Shown here in pieces: positions 41,948 through 51,734 of a DNA stretch of 52,771 nucleotides. The position numbers and the translations under genes are program-made. The notes under the pieces were generated by a model. It was not told the DNA's origin. It worked only from the letters and a program-made list of their open reading frames with translations, and did no database searches. The stretch comes from GW2011-AR18 sp038046085. Its GTDB lineage: Archaea; Nanobdellota; Nanobdellia; SCGC-AAA011-G17; GW2011-AR18. The stretch's first letter is position 1; each line of letters opens with the position of its first letter. The stretch is from the NCBI GenBank assembly GCA_038046085.1, contig JBBSWW010000020.1, positions 1-52,771 on the forward strand, read 5' to 3'.

Positions 41948-42616
41948 ATGGTTTTATCACTTAATGCCTTTGGAATTCCTGATTATCCTTATTCTGAATG
42001 GATTTTATTGTCTCATAGGACTATGTTTTCTGAATCTTTAGTTATTTATGATAATAATGAGTCTATGTCTTCTAAACCTAAGGATGTTGATCTATGGATT
42101 CGTTGTATAAAGGGCTTAGCTTTCCCTAAAACTAATAATGAGCCTAAAAAATCTAAATCAACAGAAAGTCCTGTACGTTTCAATCTTTACAATGATTGGG
42201 AGAGTAATCTAGTTAATGCTTCTTCATATGATGGAATGTTTTCTGTTCTTGAAAAACTTAATGCATCTTATATGCCTGTTCTCTGTCGTCCATATGAAGC
42301 TCCTTTCAATCCTTATTCTCTTCCTGGAAGTTTTCCTGATATTGTTTATAGTTCTGATATTAGGTCTAGGTTTATAAGTTATGTAAAAGATACTATTGAG
42401 AAAATTGGAGGTAGTGATGATTGTATTAATCATGAGATGAATTATTATCATCAGTTTCCTGAAAGGCTTCGTTCTCTTCAACTTCTAGATGATTTAGTTT
42501 CAAAGAATCCTCCAAATAGTTTAAGATCAAGTGGCTGGGATGCTGATCGTGCTGTCTATCCATATTATATCAGTTTAAAGAGAGAACATGATTTAAGTCG
42601 TGCTTATCTGTTTTAG
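41948..42616 (+). CDS. Protein of unknown function
   Basis: 222 residues, not recognised. It contains WILLSHRTMFSESLVIYDNNES, PYEAPFNPYSLPGSFPDIV, HEMNYYHQFPERLRSLQLLDDL and DADRAVYPYYIS. No membrane segment after the start. The TTTAAA box (41919-41924) centred 26.5 nt before ATG 41948 makes this start more likely than 41936. Possibly lineage specific. The antisense GINS gene has its own promoter. Confidence 0.55.
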   Translation: MVLSLNAFGIPDYPYSEWILLSHRTMFSESLVIYDNNESMSSKPKDVDLWIRCIKGLAFPKTNNEPKKSKSTESPVRFNLYNDWESNLVNASSYDGMFSVLEKLNASYMPVLCRPYEAPFNPYSLPGSFPDIVYSSDIRSRFISYVKDTIEKIGGSDDCINHEMNYYHQFPERLRSLQLLDDLVSKNPPNSLRSSGWDADRAVYPYYISLKREHDLSRAYLF

Positions 42617-42653
42617 TTAAGCTTAAATATCAATTGATTTAAAATAAAGTCAT

Positions 42654-43211
42654 ATGATTCAAATAGAAATCAATTACAAATATGAAATCCTTATCTTAAT
42701 ACTTAAAAAAAAGGAATCTTATGGAAGAGAGTTAGCCAAAGAATTGAAAACATCTCTTACTAGAGTACAATCAATATTGGATGAATTAAGAAATGCTTCT
42801 GTAATAGATTATAAGGTTGTAGGCAAGAATCATATCTATTTTCTTAAAAAAAATCTTATTGCAAGATCATTCATAATAAATGCAGAAAATTATAAATTTG
42901 TAAGGACAATACAAAAATATCATATACTTGGTCCAATATTCGAAGATATAATAAAAAAAAGTAAATCTAATCTAATAATTTTGTTTGGAAGTTATGCAAA
43001 AGGTCTAGCAAGAGATGATAGTGATATTGATATCTATATTGATACAAGGGATATAAAAGAAAAGGAGGTAGTTGAGTCTATTTATTCCGAAATAAATGTA
43101 AAAATTAGACTTTTTGACGCGAAGGACTTATTAATTTCAGAGATTATTAAGAATCATGTTATAATAAAAGGCGTTGAAAAGTACTATGATAAATATAACA
43201 TTTTTAAATAA
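42654..43211 (+). CDS. MNT-type nucleotidyltransferase with HTH (antitoxin)
   Basis: 185 residues. An N-terminal winged helix (about 8-65: YGRELAKELKTSLTRVQSILDELRNASVIDYKVVGKNH) precedes a minimal nucleotidyltransferase core with GS (112-113) and D-x-D (D124, D126, in GSYAKGLARDDSDIDIYI). Such MNT proteins neutralise HEPN toxins by AMP-modification. The following HEPN gene overlaps it by 26 nt. TTAAAT near 42623-42628 fits a leaderless start. Confidence 0.88.
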   Translation: MIQIEINYKYEILILILKKKESYGRELAKELKTSLTRVQSILDELRNASVIDYKVVGKNHIYFLKKNLIARSFIINAENYKFVRTIQKYHILGPIFEDIIKKSKSNLIILFGSYAKGLARDDSDIDIYIDTRDIKEKEVVESIYSEINVKIRLFDAKDLLISEIIKNHVIIKGVEKYYDKYNIFK

Positions 43212-43677
43212 ATTAAAAGATGAAGGTTCATTGATAATTATAGAACCATCCGAAGAAATTTCAATATCATATTCTTTAAAGAGTGATAATTGTATAAAGG
43301 TTGCAGAACTTGCTTTTGATGCTGGAATATATGAAAATTCTATAAGCGAAGCATATTATTCTATATATAATTCAGTGATGTCTCTTTTTTATAAATGTGG
43401 CATAAAATGTGAAAATCATTCAGCTGCTGTAATATTAGTTAAAGAACTTTTTAATTTAAAAGAATTATATGACATATTTTCTGAATTTAAGAAAGACAGA
43501 ATAGATAATCAGTATTATACTCCAGAGATAAAAAAGTTAGAAATGACAAAAGATATCTGTAATATTAAATTAAAAAATGCCAAGGACTTCAATTTTCATC
43601 TGCGTGTATATATAAGAGATTTAGGACTTGAGGAAATTAATAGAATAAGAAATAAATTCAATTCTCTTTTTCAGTAA
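43186..43677 (+). CDS. HEPN-domain RNase toxin
   Basis: 163 residues. The HEPN four-helix core (about 25-135) has SEAYYSIYNSVMSLFYKCGIKCENHSAA and FKKDRIDNQYY. The usual catalytic R-x4-H appears as R105-x4-Y110, so the histidine is missing, as in PF05168/UPF0332 relatives with RxxxDY. Probably a toxin inhibited by the preceding MNT. ATG 43186 is chosen over TTG 43174. Its 3' end overlaps the convergent apgM by 20 nt. Confidence 0.8.
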   Translation: MINITFLNKLKDEGSLIIIEPSEEISISYSLKSDNCIKVAELAFDAGIYENSISEAYYSIYNSVMSLFYKCGIKCENHSAAVILVKELFNLKELYDIFSEFKKDRIDNQYYTPEIKKLEMTKDICNIKLKNAKDFNFHLRVYIRDLGLEEINRIRNKFNSLFQ

Positions 43678-44932
43678 TACTATTTTCAAATCCTAATTTT
43701 CTTAATACATCTTTTCCATATAACTGCTTATAGTATCCATCTTCTGCTTCGCTCTCATTGAATCTTTTCATACTATCTCTTTTTACTCCTTTCTTGAAGT
43801 GTAATAATGGTACTGCATCTGACGCATGTCCTCTTAATTCACATGGGCAGGCATGGTCTCCTGTTACTATGAATTCTACATCATCTAATTTTCTTAAAAA
43901 TCCAAAGAACTCTTTGTCTATTAGTTCTATCATTTTCTTCTTCTCTAGTGGATTATTGTCATGTCCCATCACATCTATCTCTTTGAAATGTATAAAATAT
44001 TTACTCAGATTTCCTTTCTTTATCATTATCTTGCTATAAGCTAGTGTCTCATTTAATCCTTTATACAGGTTGTCTAGTAATCCTTTATTTGTTGTTTCTG
44101 GATAATCAAACTTTAACACTTTCATTCCTGATAATTTAGCTATTCCTACCTCTAATGGCATTGATACAACTGCTCCCCATCCCTCTTTCTTAGGCAATTC
44201 AGGCAATATTGTTCCTGCATCTCTTGGTAGTATTGCATTTGCTTTCAGTAAATATTTATTATTTCTTTGATTGTTTATAGGATGATTCTTTAATATTTCT
44301 TGGCATTGTTTTACAAAACTATTAATAACGTTCGCACTTACTTTTGTTCTTCTCTCAGGATCTAGTGCTCTGCACTCTTCTATATTATTGATATTATTAT
44401 TTACTGCAACTCCAAATCTTCCAACTCTTTTGTATGCCGGATCTACATTTGATATATTATCTGAAAAATCTCCTCCTTTGATTATTAATACTCCTCTGTG
44501 TCCTACTGTTGCTTTGAATTCAAAATCATAATCTAGTTTTACTTCTTTATTTATTGCTTTCTCTAATTCTTTAGATTCTTTTGTTGTTAATGTCCTTCCT
44601 ACTCTCCTGTCTAGTATTAATCTGTTATCTACTGTTGCGAAATTTGTTCTTAATGCTAGATTTCCATTCTTGAAATCCATTCCAGCTCCGTAAGCTTCTA
44701 ATGGTCCTCTTCCATAATAATATTTTATTGGATCATATCCTAATAATGCCATTATTGCTTCATCACTTTCTGGCGCTAATTGTTCATTCACTGTATATAC
44801 ATACCCACCATTTCCTCTACTAGCAAAATAATCTAAATTAGGTGTTTTAGCAGCTTCTAACGGTGTTAATCCATCTAATAATTTACATGCTCTATCTCCA
44901 ACTCCATCTAGAATTATGAATATTTTCACCAT
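43658..44932 (-). CDS. apgM: Cofactor-independent phosphoglycerate mutase (archaeal type)
   Basis: 424 residues. Interconverts 2- and 3-phosphoglycerate in glycolysis/gluconeogenesis. Alkaline-phosphatase fold with metal D9 (FIILDGVGDR), phospho-acceptor S56 (APESDEAIMALLGYD), and C-terminal metal residues in MGHDNN, TGDHACPCELRGHASDAVP. Normal ApgM length (about 400-430). The 3' end overlaps the toxin gene by 20 nt. Confidence 0.95.
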   Translation of the reverse strand: MVKIFIILDGVGDRACKLLDGLTPLEAAKTPNLDYFASRGNGGYVYTVNEQLAPESDEAIMALLGYDPIKYYYGRGPLEAYGAGMDFKNGNLALRTNFATVDNRLILDRRVGRTLTTKESKELEKAINKEVKLDYDFEFKATVGHRGVLIIKGGDFSDNISNVDPAYKRVGRFGVAVNNNINNIEECRALDPERRTKVSANVINSFVKQCQEILKNHPINNQRNNKYLLKANAILPRDAGTILPELPKKEGWGAVVSMPLEVGIAKLSGMKVLKFDYPETTNKGLLDNLYKGLNETLAYSKIMIKKGNLSKYFIHFKEIDVMGHDNNPLEKKKMIELIDKEFFGFLRKLDDVEFIVTGDHACPCELRGHASDAVPLLHFKKGVKRDSMKRFNESEAEDGYYKQLYGKDVLRKLGFENSITEKEN

Positions 44933-45012
44933 CTTGTTTTTCTCTGATTAATTTTAGTATTTAATATTATCGTTCAACAAAGTTTTATATTACTTCTTAT
45001 ATGTTCAATGAT

Positions 45013-45999
45013 ATGAAAATCAAGCAAGTGCCTGAAGATTTTATTGTTGATGAAGTTATTCAGTTAAAATTAGTTAAAGATAGGACTAATTATGTTATTT
45101 TTAAATTATCTAAGAATAATTGGGATTCTTTTAAAGTTATGAATAATCTCTCTAAAGCTTTGAATATTAAAAATAAATTGATAGGTTATGCTGGCAATAA
45201 AGATAAGATTGCAATCACATCTCAGTATGTCTCTTTCTATAGGATTCCTAAGGAAAGGATTGAAAGGATTAAGATGCATGATGTTAGATTAGAATTTGTT
45301 GGTTATGCTCATGACAGGATAAATCTTGGAGATTTGGATGGTAATGATTTTATTATCACATTAAGAGATTTGGATAAGGAAGTAGTTATCCCTAAAAATA
45401 TTCAATTAGAGAATTATTTTGGTGATCAAAGATTTGGTAATAAAGCAAATACTCATTTAGTTGGTAAAGCTATTATTAAGAAAGATTTCAAATTAGCTTG
45501 TGAATTATTGAATATCACAATTAGTAATAATGATTTTATTTTTGAATTAAGGAAGCAGCCTAGAAGGTTATTAAGGTTTTATATATCAAGTTATCAGGCT
45601 TTTATATGGAATAGATTATTGAGTGATTTTATTAAAAAACAAAAGAATAGTTTCAAGATTAGTTCTAATTCTGGAGATCTATACTTATCTAAATCTAGTA
45701 TTGAAAATTTCAAGCTTCCTTTGATAAGTTTCGATTCTGAATTATCAGATGAGTTAAAAGTTATTTTAGAAGAGGAGAATATCTCATTGAAGGATTTCAT
45801 TATTCCTCAGATGCCTGAACTGACAACTGAAACTGTTTATAGGAATGCTTTCATTGATGTTAAAGATATATCTTATGAATATAGTGATGATGAACTGAAT
45901 AAAAATAAATTAAAAATAGTTATAAAATTCTTCCTTCCTAAGGGTTGTTATGCAACGATGTTATTGTCTAAATTAGAAAGTTATTTAAACGAAAATTAA
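45013..45999 (+). CDS. truD: tRNA pseudouridine synthase TruD
   Basis: 328 residues. Makes pseudouridine 13 in tRNA(Glu). Motifs: KQVPEDFIVDE (4-14), catalytic GNKDKIAITSQ (61-71, D64), LGDLDGNDFIITL, and a YFGDQRFGN-type segment. The archaeal-type insertion domain is shorter than usual (archaeal TruD about 400). ATG 45013 is chosen over 45001: the TATA box TTTTATAT (44983-44990) is centred 26.5 nt upstream and MKIKQVPEDF matches family N-termini. Confidence 0.93.
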   Translation: MKIKQVPEDFIVDEVIQLKLVKDRTNYVIFKLSKNNWDSFKVMNNLSKALNIKNKLIGYAGNKDKIAITSQYVSFYRIPKERIERIKMHDVRLEFVGYAHDRINLGDLDGNDFIITLRDLDKEVVIPKNIQLENYFGDQRFGNKANTHLVGKAIIKKDFKLACELLNITISNNDFIFELRKQPRRLLRFYISSYQAFIWNRLLSDFIKKQKNSFKISSNSGDLYLSKSSIENFKLPLISFDSELSDELKVILEEENISLKDFIIPQMPELTTETVYRNAFIDVKDISYEYSDDELNKNKLKIVIKFFLPKGCYATMLLSKLESYLNEN

Positions 46000-46011
46000 G
46001 AATATAAGTTT

Positions 46012-48048
46012 ATGCTTGAGCTTTTAGATAAGAGGGTGAGAGAGTTTAATAAACTTCTTAAGACCAGTCATGATTTTATTAAAGAAAATAAGTTCTCTGA
46101 AGCTTTAGAATATTATAACCTTTTAAACAAGCATTTCAATCATGTCCCTAAAGCTCATCGTACTAAAGAAATGTCTGATGGTCTTAGGTTAGTCTATGAA
46201 GAATTAAGATTATACATGAGGATCAATGAAGCTTATAGTTTAGCTAAGAAAGGTGATTTCTCTAAGATGAATGAAGAACTGAATACAATTAATGAGATTG
46301 TCCATGATTTGCATTCAGAAAATTCCAAAGAAATTCCCCCATTATTAGAATCTACTGAAAAATATTTCACTTTCCTTAAGGAAGTATACAGTTTTAGTGT
46401 CTCTAAGAAATCTTTTGTTGAGCATTACAATAATATTAATTCAGATATTGAGAATATGGATATAGCTAAAGCTAATGATGAGATATCTAAATTATTTTAC
46501 TTATACCATAAAATCTCTCCTTTCATTTCACGTAAGGAAAAATTTGAATTGTATGATATGCTTAAATCTACTTACAAAGAACTTTCTATTAAGAACTTGA
46601 TGAAGAAAGCTCATATGAGGAGTTTCTCTATTTTATATGCCCCTGAAAAGATACAGAAACCTAGTAATGAACTCCATATTGAGATTCCAGAATTTAATAT
46701 CAAGTCTACTAATTTCAAGTTTGATAGTATCTATAATGATATCAGGTCTTTGATTAAGAAAGATAAGTATTTTGATTCTTTTGTTAAATATGAAGAACAG
46801 TTGATGGACAATTATCTTGCTCATGATTTAGTTTCTGATTTTGAAAAGCCTAAGGTAGATATGCCTCATCATGATAAGCTTTTGAAGATGCCGAAGTTCA
46901 GGCTGACTGATGTTGTTTTCTATTCTAAAAAATATGATAATATACACAAATTAGTAAGTAAAGGTAAGTATGTTGATGCTGTTAATCTTTATGAGAATGA
47001 GATTGTCCATAATGCTTTCCCTAAATTATTGTTGGATGAAAAATTTAATTTAGACAAGATTAATAATCCTAAGCACGAGAAATCTTTAGTACTTCCAAAT
47101 TTCAATGGCAATGATATTGCTAAGTATGATAGTGCCTACCATAAGGTCCATAGTTCTGTATCAAGGAAAAATTATCATAAGGCTCTTGAATTTTATGAGA
47201 AAGAAGTTAACAATAATAAGTTCTTCAAGGATCTGGCTGATGACTTCAATCTTCCTAAAGTAAAAAATCCTGAACATGATAAGTTTGTCATTCTTCCCGA
47301 ATTCAATAAATTGGAGACAGCAGATTATTCTGAAAATTATGAAAAAGTTCATGAATCATTGGATGAAGAAAACCTCTCAAAAGCTGTTAAGTTTTACAGG
47401 TCAGGCATTGATCATAACTCTATTAAGAATATTCTTAAAAATAAATTCGAGATTCCTAAGATTAAAGAACCTCATAATAAGTTAGAGCATCATGATTTTA
47501 AACCTCAGGAATTAGCAAATATTCCTAGAGAATTAGAAAAACTTCATGATAAATTAGAGAAAGAGATCCCTAAAGCAGAACTTGTTGTCCCTAAAGTCTT
47601 CATTAATCATAAACCCCAATTTAGAAACTTTATAGCTCCTGAATCAGTATCTTATCCTAAACAATTTAGTATAACACATAATAAAATAAAGAATAACACA
47701 TATTTCCCTAAATCAGATGTTCAGATTCCTAATATTAAATTAAATAATTATAAGATATCTAAACGTGAAGTGAAGACTCAGGATGTTGTACAATATTCTA
47801 AGGACTTTGATAAGATACATGATGATATTGATTCTGGTGATTATGATAAGGCTCTTTCTCTTTTAGATAATAGGAAAGTGACTCATAAACCATTTGAGAT
47901 TAAGAAAGTTAAAATTAATACTAAAGCTCCTGTTATTCTTGACAAAGCTCCTAAGCCTGTTCATTATAGTAAGAATTATTCTAAGATCAATTCATTATTG
48001 AAGAAAGGTAATTATGAAGATGCTCTGAAACTGTATGAAAAGATTTAG
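46012..48048 (+). CDS. Tandem-repeat helical protein
   Basis: 678 residues. An N-terminal region (1-230) and then at least four ~67-residue repeats beginning near residues 237, 303, 371 and 438, with degenerate copies near 503, 594 and 651. Each has a (Y/F)S..Y.K.H..(L/V)..G.Y..A..FYE.E helix pair then F.LPK...P.HDK.L.LP.F. Half-motifs KG(N)YEDALKLYE resemble TPR helices. No membrane segment. It may be a scaffold. It follows truD by 12 nt, but TTTAAA (45984-45989) gives an own promoter. Confidence 0.72.
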   Translation: MLELLDKRVREFNKLLKTSHDFIKENKFSEALEYYNLLNKHFNHVPKAHRTKEMSDGLRLVYEELRLYMRINEAYSLAKKGDFSKMNEELNTINEIVHDLHSENSKEIPPLLESTEKYFTFLKEVYSFSVSKKSFVEHYNNINSDIENMDIAKANDEISKLFYLYHKISPFISRKEKFELYDMLKSTYKELSIKNLMKKAHMRSFSILYAPEKIQKPSNELHIEIPEFNIKSTNFKFDSIYNDIRSLIKKDKYFDSFVKYEEQLMDNYLAHDLVSDFEKPKVDMPHHDKLLKMPKFRLTDVVFYSKKYDNIHKLVSKGKYVDAVNLYENEIVHNAFPKLLLDEKFNLDKINNPKHEKSLVLPNFNGNDIAKYDSAYHKVHSSVSRKNYHKALEFYEKEVNNNKFFKDLADDFNLPKVKNPEHDKFVILPEFNKLETADYSENYEKVHESLDEENLSKAVKFYRSGIDHNSIKNILKNKFEIPKIKEPHNKLEHHDFKPQELANIPRELEKLHDKLEKEIPKAELVVPKVFINHKPQFRNFIAPESVSYPKQFSITHNKIKNNTYFPKSDVQIPNIKLNNYKISKREVKTQDVVQYSKDFDKIHDDIDSGDYDKALSLLDNRKVTHKPFEIKKVKINTKAPVILDKAPKPVHYSKNYSKINSLLKKGNYEDALKLYEKI

Positions 48049-48088
48049 ATTAAAAAAGTTTAAATACCTCTTTTATAGTGAATGATAT

Positions 48089-48622
48089 ATGAAATACTCA
48101 GAAGCTGAAATAGCTGCTAAAAATGCGGAAGAATTAGACTATATAAAAAGAGTTTTTCATGAAGATCTTGGCAGGGTATTGAAATCCTTTAATGATTTGC
48201 AAAAATTTCTCAAAAGTTATAAATTAATATTTAAAGTGATTAATAATGAAGTAAATACTGATAACATTAATGAGCTGTATGCTATTCACAAATTCTTGAT
48301 AAGACCTAAAACCTCTGCTGTTCATAATGGATTTTATGATGTAGAGATAACTCTTAAGGGGCATATCATAACAGAGAGAAGCAAGACTTCTAAAAGTTTT
48401 ATGATCTTTTTTAAAAGAAAGGAATTTAGCGATTTTAATTATTATATGGTTTCACTTGACTCCTTATTCATAATGATAAAAAGATTGTCTGCAAGTAAAA
48501 CTCTTCCTTTGGAAATAAGACGATATAATCATGAATACTTTAAGAATTTAGAAAAGAATATTCGTGATGAACTTATTATAGATAAAGGCAAAATTACAGT
48601 TAAAGTTGAAGATTCTAAATAA
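48089..48622 (+). CDS. Soluble protein of unknown function
   Basis: 177 residues, unrecognised. The first half is helical (EAEIAAKNAEELDYIKRVFHEDLGRVLKSFNDLQKFLKSYKLIF), then beta segments (HNGFYDVEITLKGHIITE, FMIFFKRKEFSDF) and helix. A TTTAAA box (48059-48064) sets a leaderless ATG 48089. It is located between the repeat protein and ftsY on the same strand. Confidence 0.58.
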   Translation: MKYSEAEIAAKNAEELDYIKRVFHEDLGRVLKSFNDLQKFLKSYKLIFKVINNEVNTDNINELYAIHKFLIRPKTSAVHNGFYDVEITLKGHIITERSKTSKSFMIFFKRKEFSDFNYYMVSLDSLFIMIKRLSASKTLPLEIRRYNHEYFKNLEKNIRDELIIDKGKITVKVEDSK

Positions 48623-48656
48623 AAAGCTTTAAATCTCTTTTATTCTGATTAATTGT

Positions 48657-49919
48657 ATGTTCGGATTTTTAAAAGATAAACTGAAAGGAGCTATTAGCAA
48701 GTTCTCCAAATCTGTTGAGGAAGAATCTAAAGAGGAATTTACACCTGTTGAGGATAAGCCTAAGAAAGAAACTAAAAAATCTGAAGAGAAGAAAGAAGTT
48801 AAACATAAAGAAGTAAAAAAGAAAGATCATAAAGTTAAGGAGAAAACAAAAAAAGTAGTTGAAGAAAAAAAGCTAGAAGTTGTTGAAGAAGAGATTAAAA
48901 TAGAAAATAAAGATGTTAAAGAATCTGTTGAAGTTAAAGAAGAAAAAAGTTTCTTTTCTAAATTAAAAGATAAATTCACAATTAAGGAAGAATCTAAAGA
49001 AGAATTCAAACATGTTGAAAAGCAAGAAATTAAAGAAGAAAAAAGTTTCTTTGATTCTATTAAAGAAAAGATTACGACAACTAAAATCTCTAATGATAAA
49101 TTTGAAGAATTATTCTCCGAACTAGAAATTGGTTTATTAGAAAGTAATGTTGCTTTAGAAGTTATTGATAAAATTAAAGATGATCTTAAGACTAATATTG
49201 TTGACAAGCCAATTAAGAGAGGTTCTGTTGAGGATGAAATTAAGAATGGTTTGAAATCAAGTATTGAAGATCTTTTCTTAGTTCCTAATATTAATTTAAT
49301 AGATAATATTAAAAATAAATCTCCTAAACCTTATGTTATCTGTTTTGTTGGAATTAATGGTTCTGGTAAGACAACTTCTATATCTAAAATTGCTAATATG
49401 TTAAAACAAAATAAATTATCTGTTGTTCTTGCTGCTTCAGATACTTTCAGAGCTGCAGCTATTCAGCAATTAAAGGAATGGGGAGAAAAACTTAATCTAA
49501 AAGTTATTGCTCATGATTATGGTTCTGATCCTGCAGCAGTTGCTTTTGATGCTATCTCTTATGCTAAGGCTCATAATATTGATGTTGTTTTAATTGATAC
49601 AGCAGGTAGATTACATTCTAATAAAGATTTGGTTAGAGAGATGGAAAAAATAGTTAGAGTTTCAAAACCTGACTTAAAATTATTTGTTGGTGAATCTATT
49701 ACAGGTAATGATTGTACAGAACAATGTAAAGAATTCAATAGTGCAATTAATATTGATGGTATTATATTATCAAAAGCTGATATTGATGAGAAAGGTGGAA
49801 CAATGGTTTCTGTCTCTTATATCACTAAAAAACCTATATTATACTTAGGAACTGGCCAGTCTGTTAATGATATTAAGGAATTCAATAAAGATGAAATAAT
49901 TAAGAATTTAGGGCTTTAA
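48657..49919 (+). CDS. ftsY: Signal-recognition-particle receptor FtsY
   Basis: 420 residues. SRP receptor GTPase that docks translating ribosomes at the membrane. A long charged N-terminal region (about 1-140, Lys/Glu-rich, with two KSFF(S/D) segments) precedes the NG domain: helices (145-215), G1 GINGSGKTT (232-240), DTFRAAA, DTAGRLHSN (about 312-320), SKADIDEKGGT (TKxD changed to SKxD) and YLGTGQSVNDIKEF. Leaderless from TTTAAA (48628-48633). Confidence 0.95.
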   Translation: MFGFLKDKLKGAISKFSKSVEEESKEEFTPVEDKPKKETKKSEEKKEVKHKEVKKKDHKVKEKTKKVVEEKKLEVVEEEIKIENKDVKESVEVKEEKSFFSKLKDKFTIKEESKEEFKHVEKQEIKEEKSFFDSIKEKITTTKISNDKFEELFSELEIGLLESNVALEVIDKIKDDLKTNIVDKPIKRGSVEDEIKNGLKSSIEDLFLVPNINLIDNIKNKSPKPYVICFVGINGSGKTTSISKIANMLKQNKLSVVLAASDTFRAAAIQQLKEWGEKLNLKVIAHDYGSDPAAVAFDAISYAKAHNIDVVLIDTAGRLHSNKDLVREMEKIVRVSKPDLKLFVGESITGNDCTEQCKEFNSAINIDGIILSKADIDEKGGTMVSVSYITKKPILYLGTGQSVNDIKEFNKDEIIKNLGL

Positions 49920-49982
49920 ACAATAAATATTTACTAAAAACCAAATGCAAATAGTTAAAAATAAGTTTCTTATATGTAGATT

Positions 49983-50678
49983 ATGCATAGAAAGAATAAA
50001 TATGTTGATTTTGTTTCTGATGAACATTTTTTAAAATGTGTTAAATGCGTATGTGATGCTTATCCTATTAAATCAGGTAGCATAGATATGAAAAGATTAA
50101 GGAAAAATGGTATTGATATATTTAAAATGTTATTTGATGTTGTAAATAGTAATATCTCTGTTGATGATTGGGTTAAGAATGAAGTTATTAGGCAGTCTGA
50201 TAAATCTATAAATAATAAAGTTGGCGAATTTCACCAAAAATTATTAGGTGGTGTTAAAGGATGGGTTGATTTAGGTATTGGTGATGATTCTAAAGTAGAT
50301 TTAAAAAATAATGAAAATACAATTTTTATTGAATTAAAAAATAAGTTTAATACTGTAAATTCTGATTCTTTAATTAAGGTACGTGATAAACTTGTTTTAG
50401 CAGTTAAGAATAATCCTAAAGCAATAGCATATTGGGCTTATATAACTAAAAAAGATGGTTCTTCTGGCGAAGCAATCTGGAATTACAAAGGTGATAATAA
50501 TCCACAAATAAAATGTATGTGGGGAGCAAGAGTATATGGGTTAGTTACTAATGATGCTACATCCCTTGAAAAAACATGGAAGGCTATTCCTCAAGCAATT
50601 AACGACTTATTTAATAAAAAATTAAGCTCTGATGATCTCAGTAAGCTCATGAGTTTCTTTAAAACTGGTATTAGCTGA
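49983..50678 (+). CDS. Eco47II-type restriction endonuclease
   Basis: 231 residues. It matches the Eco47II/Sau96I-like family (recognition GGNCC in characterised members): GEFHQKLLGGVKGWVDLG, D106 and E117-x-K119 (FIELKNKFNTVN) of the PD-(D/E)xK centre, and AYWAYITKKDGSSGEAIWNY. Convergent with its methyltransferase, overlapping by 57 bp. The exact recognition site is not verified. Confidence 0.88.
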   Translation: MHRKNKYVDFVSDEHFLKCVKCVCDAYPIKSGSIDMKRLRKNGIDIFKMLFDVVNSNISVDDWVKNEVIRQSDKSINNKVGEFHQKLLGGVKGWVDLGIGDDSKVDLKNNENTIFIELKNKFNTVNSDSLIKVRDKLVLAVKNNPKAIAYWAYITKKDGSSGEAIWNYKGDNNPQIKCMWGARVYGLVTNDATSLEKTWKAIPQAINDLFNKKLSSDDLSKLMSFFKTGIS

Positions 50679-51647
50679 ATTATCTAGAGCTTTTATTATT
50701 TGTTTGCCTATAGACTCTGAAAGTTTTACTGGCACAGCATTCCCAATTTGTTTATATTGTGATGTTATACTTCCTAAAAACTGCCAATCATCAGGAAAAG
50801 TTTGAATTCTTGCATACTCTCTTATCCTAAATGGTCTTGTTTCGTCAGGATGACATCTTTCTGTTTGTTTTTGTGATGGTGAAGTTGTTAATGTAAGGGA
50901 TGGTTCATTCCAAGAGAGTCTTCTAGCCATGCCTCTTTTTCCTCCACCACTATTATAACTTTTTCCTAAAAATTCTTTTTGCAAATCTAAGGGTAAATTT
51001 ATCCAACTCCCACCAGGAGGAACTAGATCTAATATTTTTTTTCTTTTAGCTGAATAAGTAGTGCCTGGTGATATAGGTACATCTTTTAATGCTTCACGTA
51101 AAGTTTTTATCTTAAGGTGTTGTTCAGGAAATTCAAATTCTATTCCAGGTAATGTTCCAATAATTACTATTCTTTGTCTTTTTTGAGGGACTGAGTAATT
51201 GACAGCATTTAGTACTTTATATTTTACATTGTACCCTAATGATGAAAGGATGTTTAACATAGTATTTAATGTTTTCCCATTATCATGAGATATTAGTCCA
51301 GCAACATTTTCTGCCCAAAATATTTTTGGTTTTATTTCTTTGACTGCTCTTACAAATTCAAAGAATAAAGTTCCTCTAATATCATCAAATCCCAATCTTT
51401 TACCAGCATAACTGAATGACTGACAGGGAAATCCACCTGTTAAAACATCAGCATTAATTCCTTTAAAATCAATTTTTTTTATATCGTCATGTAATATATT
51501 CCATTGAGGTCTATTTTTTTTTAAAGTTGCTACACAATCTTTATCTAATTCATTTAAAAGTATTGTATTTAATCCTGCTTTCTCTAATCCTAAAGCAAGA
51601 CCGCCGGCACCAGCAAAAAGTTCTACAGATGTATATCCTCTTTTCAT
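50622..51647 (-). CDS. DNA cytosine-5 methyltransferase (type II R-M)
   Basis: 341 residues. C5-methyltransferase: motif I ELFAGAGG (9-16), motif IV PCQSF (74-78) with the catalytic cysteine, motif VI ENVAGL, motif VIII (QKRQRIVIIG), and motif X QIGNAVPVKLSESIGKQI near the end. It should protect the GGNCC-like sites of the partner nuclease. The last ~19 codons overlap the nuclease gene on the other strand. TTAAAA (51670-51675) fits a leaderless start. Confidence 0.93.
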   Translation of the reverse strand: MKRGYTSVELFAGAGGLALGLEKAGLNTILLNELDKDCVATLKKNRPQWNILHDDIKKIDFKGINADVLTGGFPCQSFSYAGKRLGFDDIRGTLFFEFVRAVKEIKPKIFWAENVAGLISHDNGKTLNTMLNILSSLGYNVKYKVLNAVNYSVPQKRQRIVIIGTLPGIEFEFPEQHLKIKTLREALKDVPISPGTTYSAKRKKILDLVPPGGSWINLPLDLQKEFLGKSYNSGGGKRGMARRLSWNEPSLTLTTSPSQKQTERCHPDETRPFRIREYARIQTFPDDWQFLGSITSQYKQIGNAVPVKLSESIGKQIIKALDNSANTSFKETHELTEIIRA

Positions 51648-51734
51648 TTATTTAATATAGATTTCAAACTTAAAATATCTTTCTGTTTCATTCGCGTAAG
51701 TCTTTTGCTTTAAACTGCAAAATTTTTGTATTCT

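Noticed and set aside
48827..49207. 126-residue Ser-rich minus-strand frame
   Set aside because: Antisense of the Lys/Glu-rich FtsY N-terminus; composition explains it.
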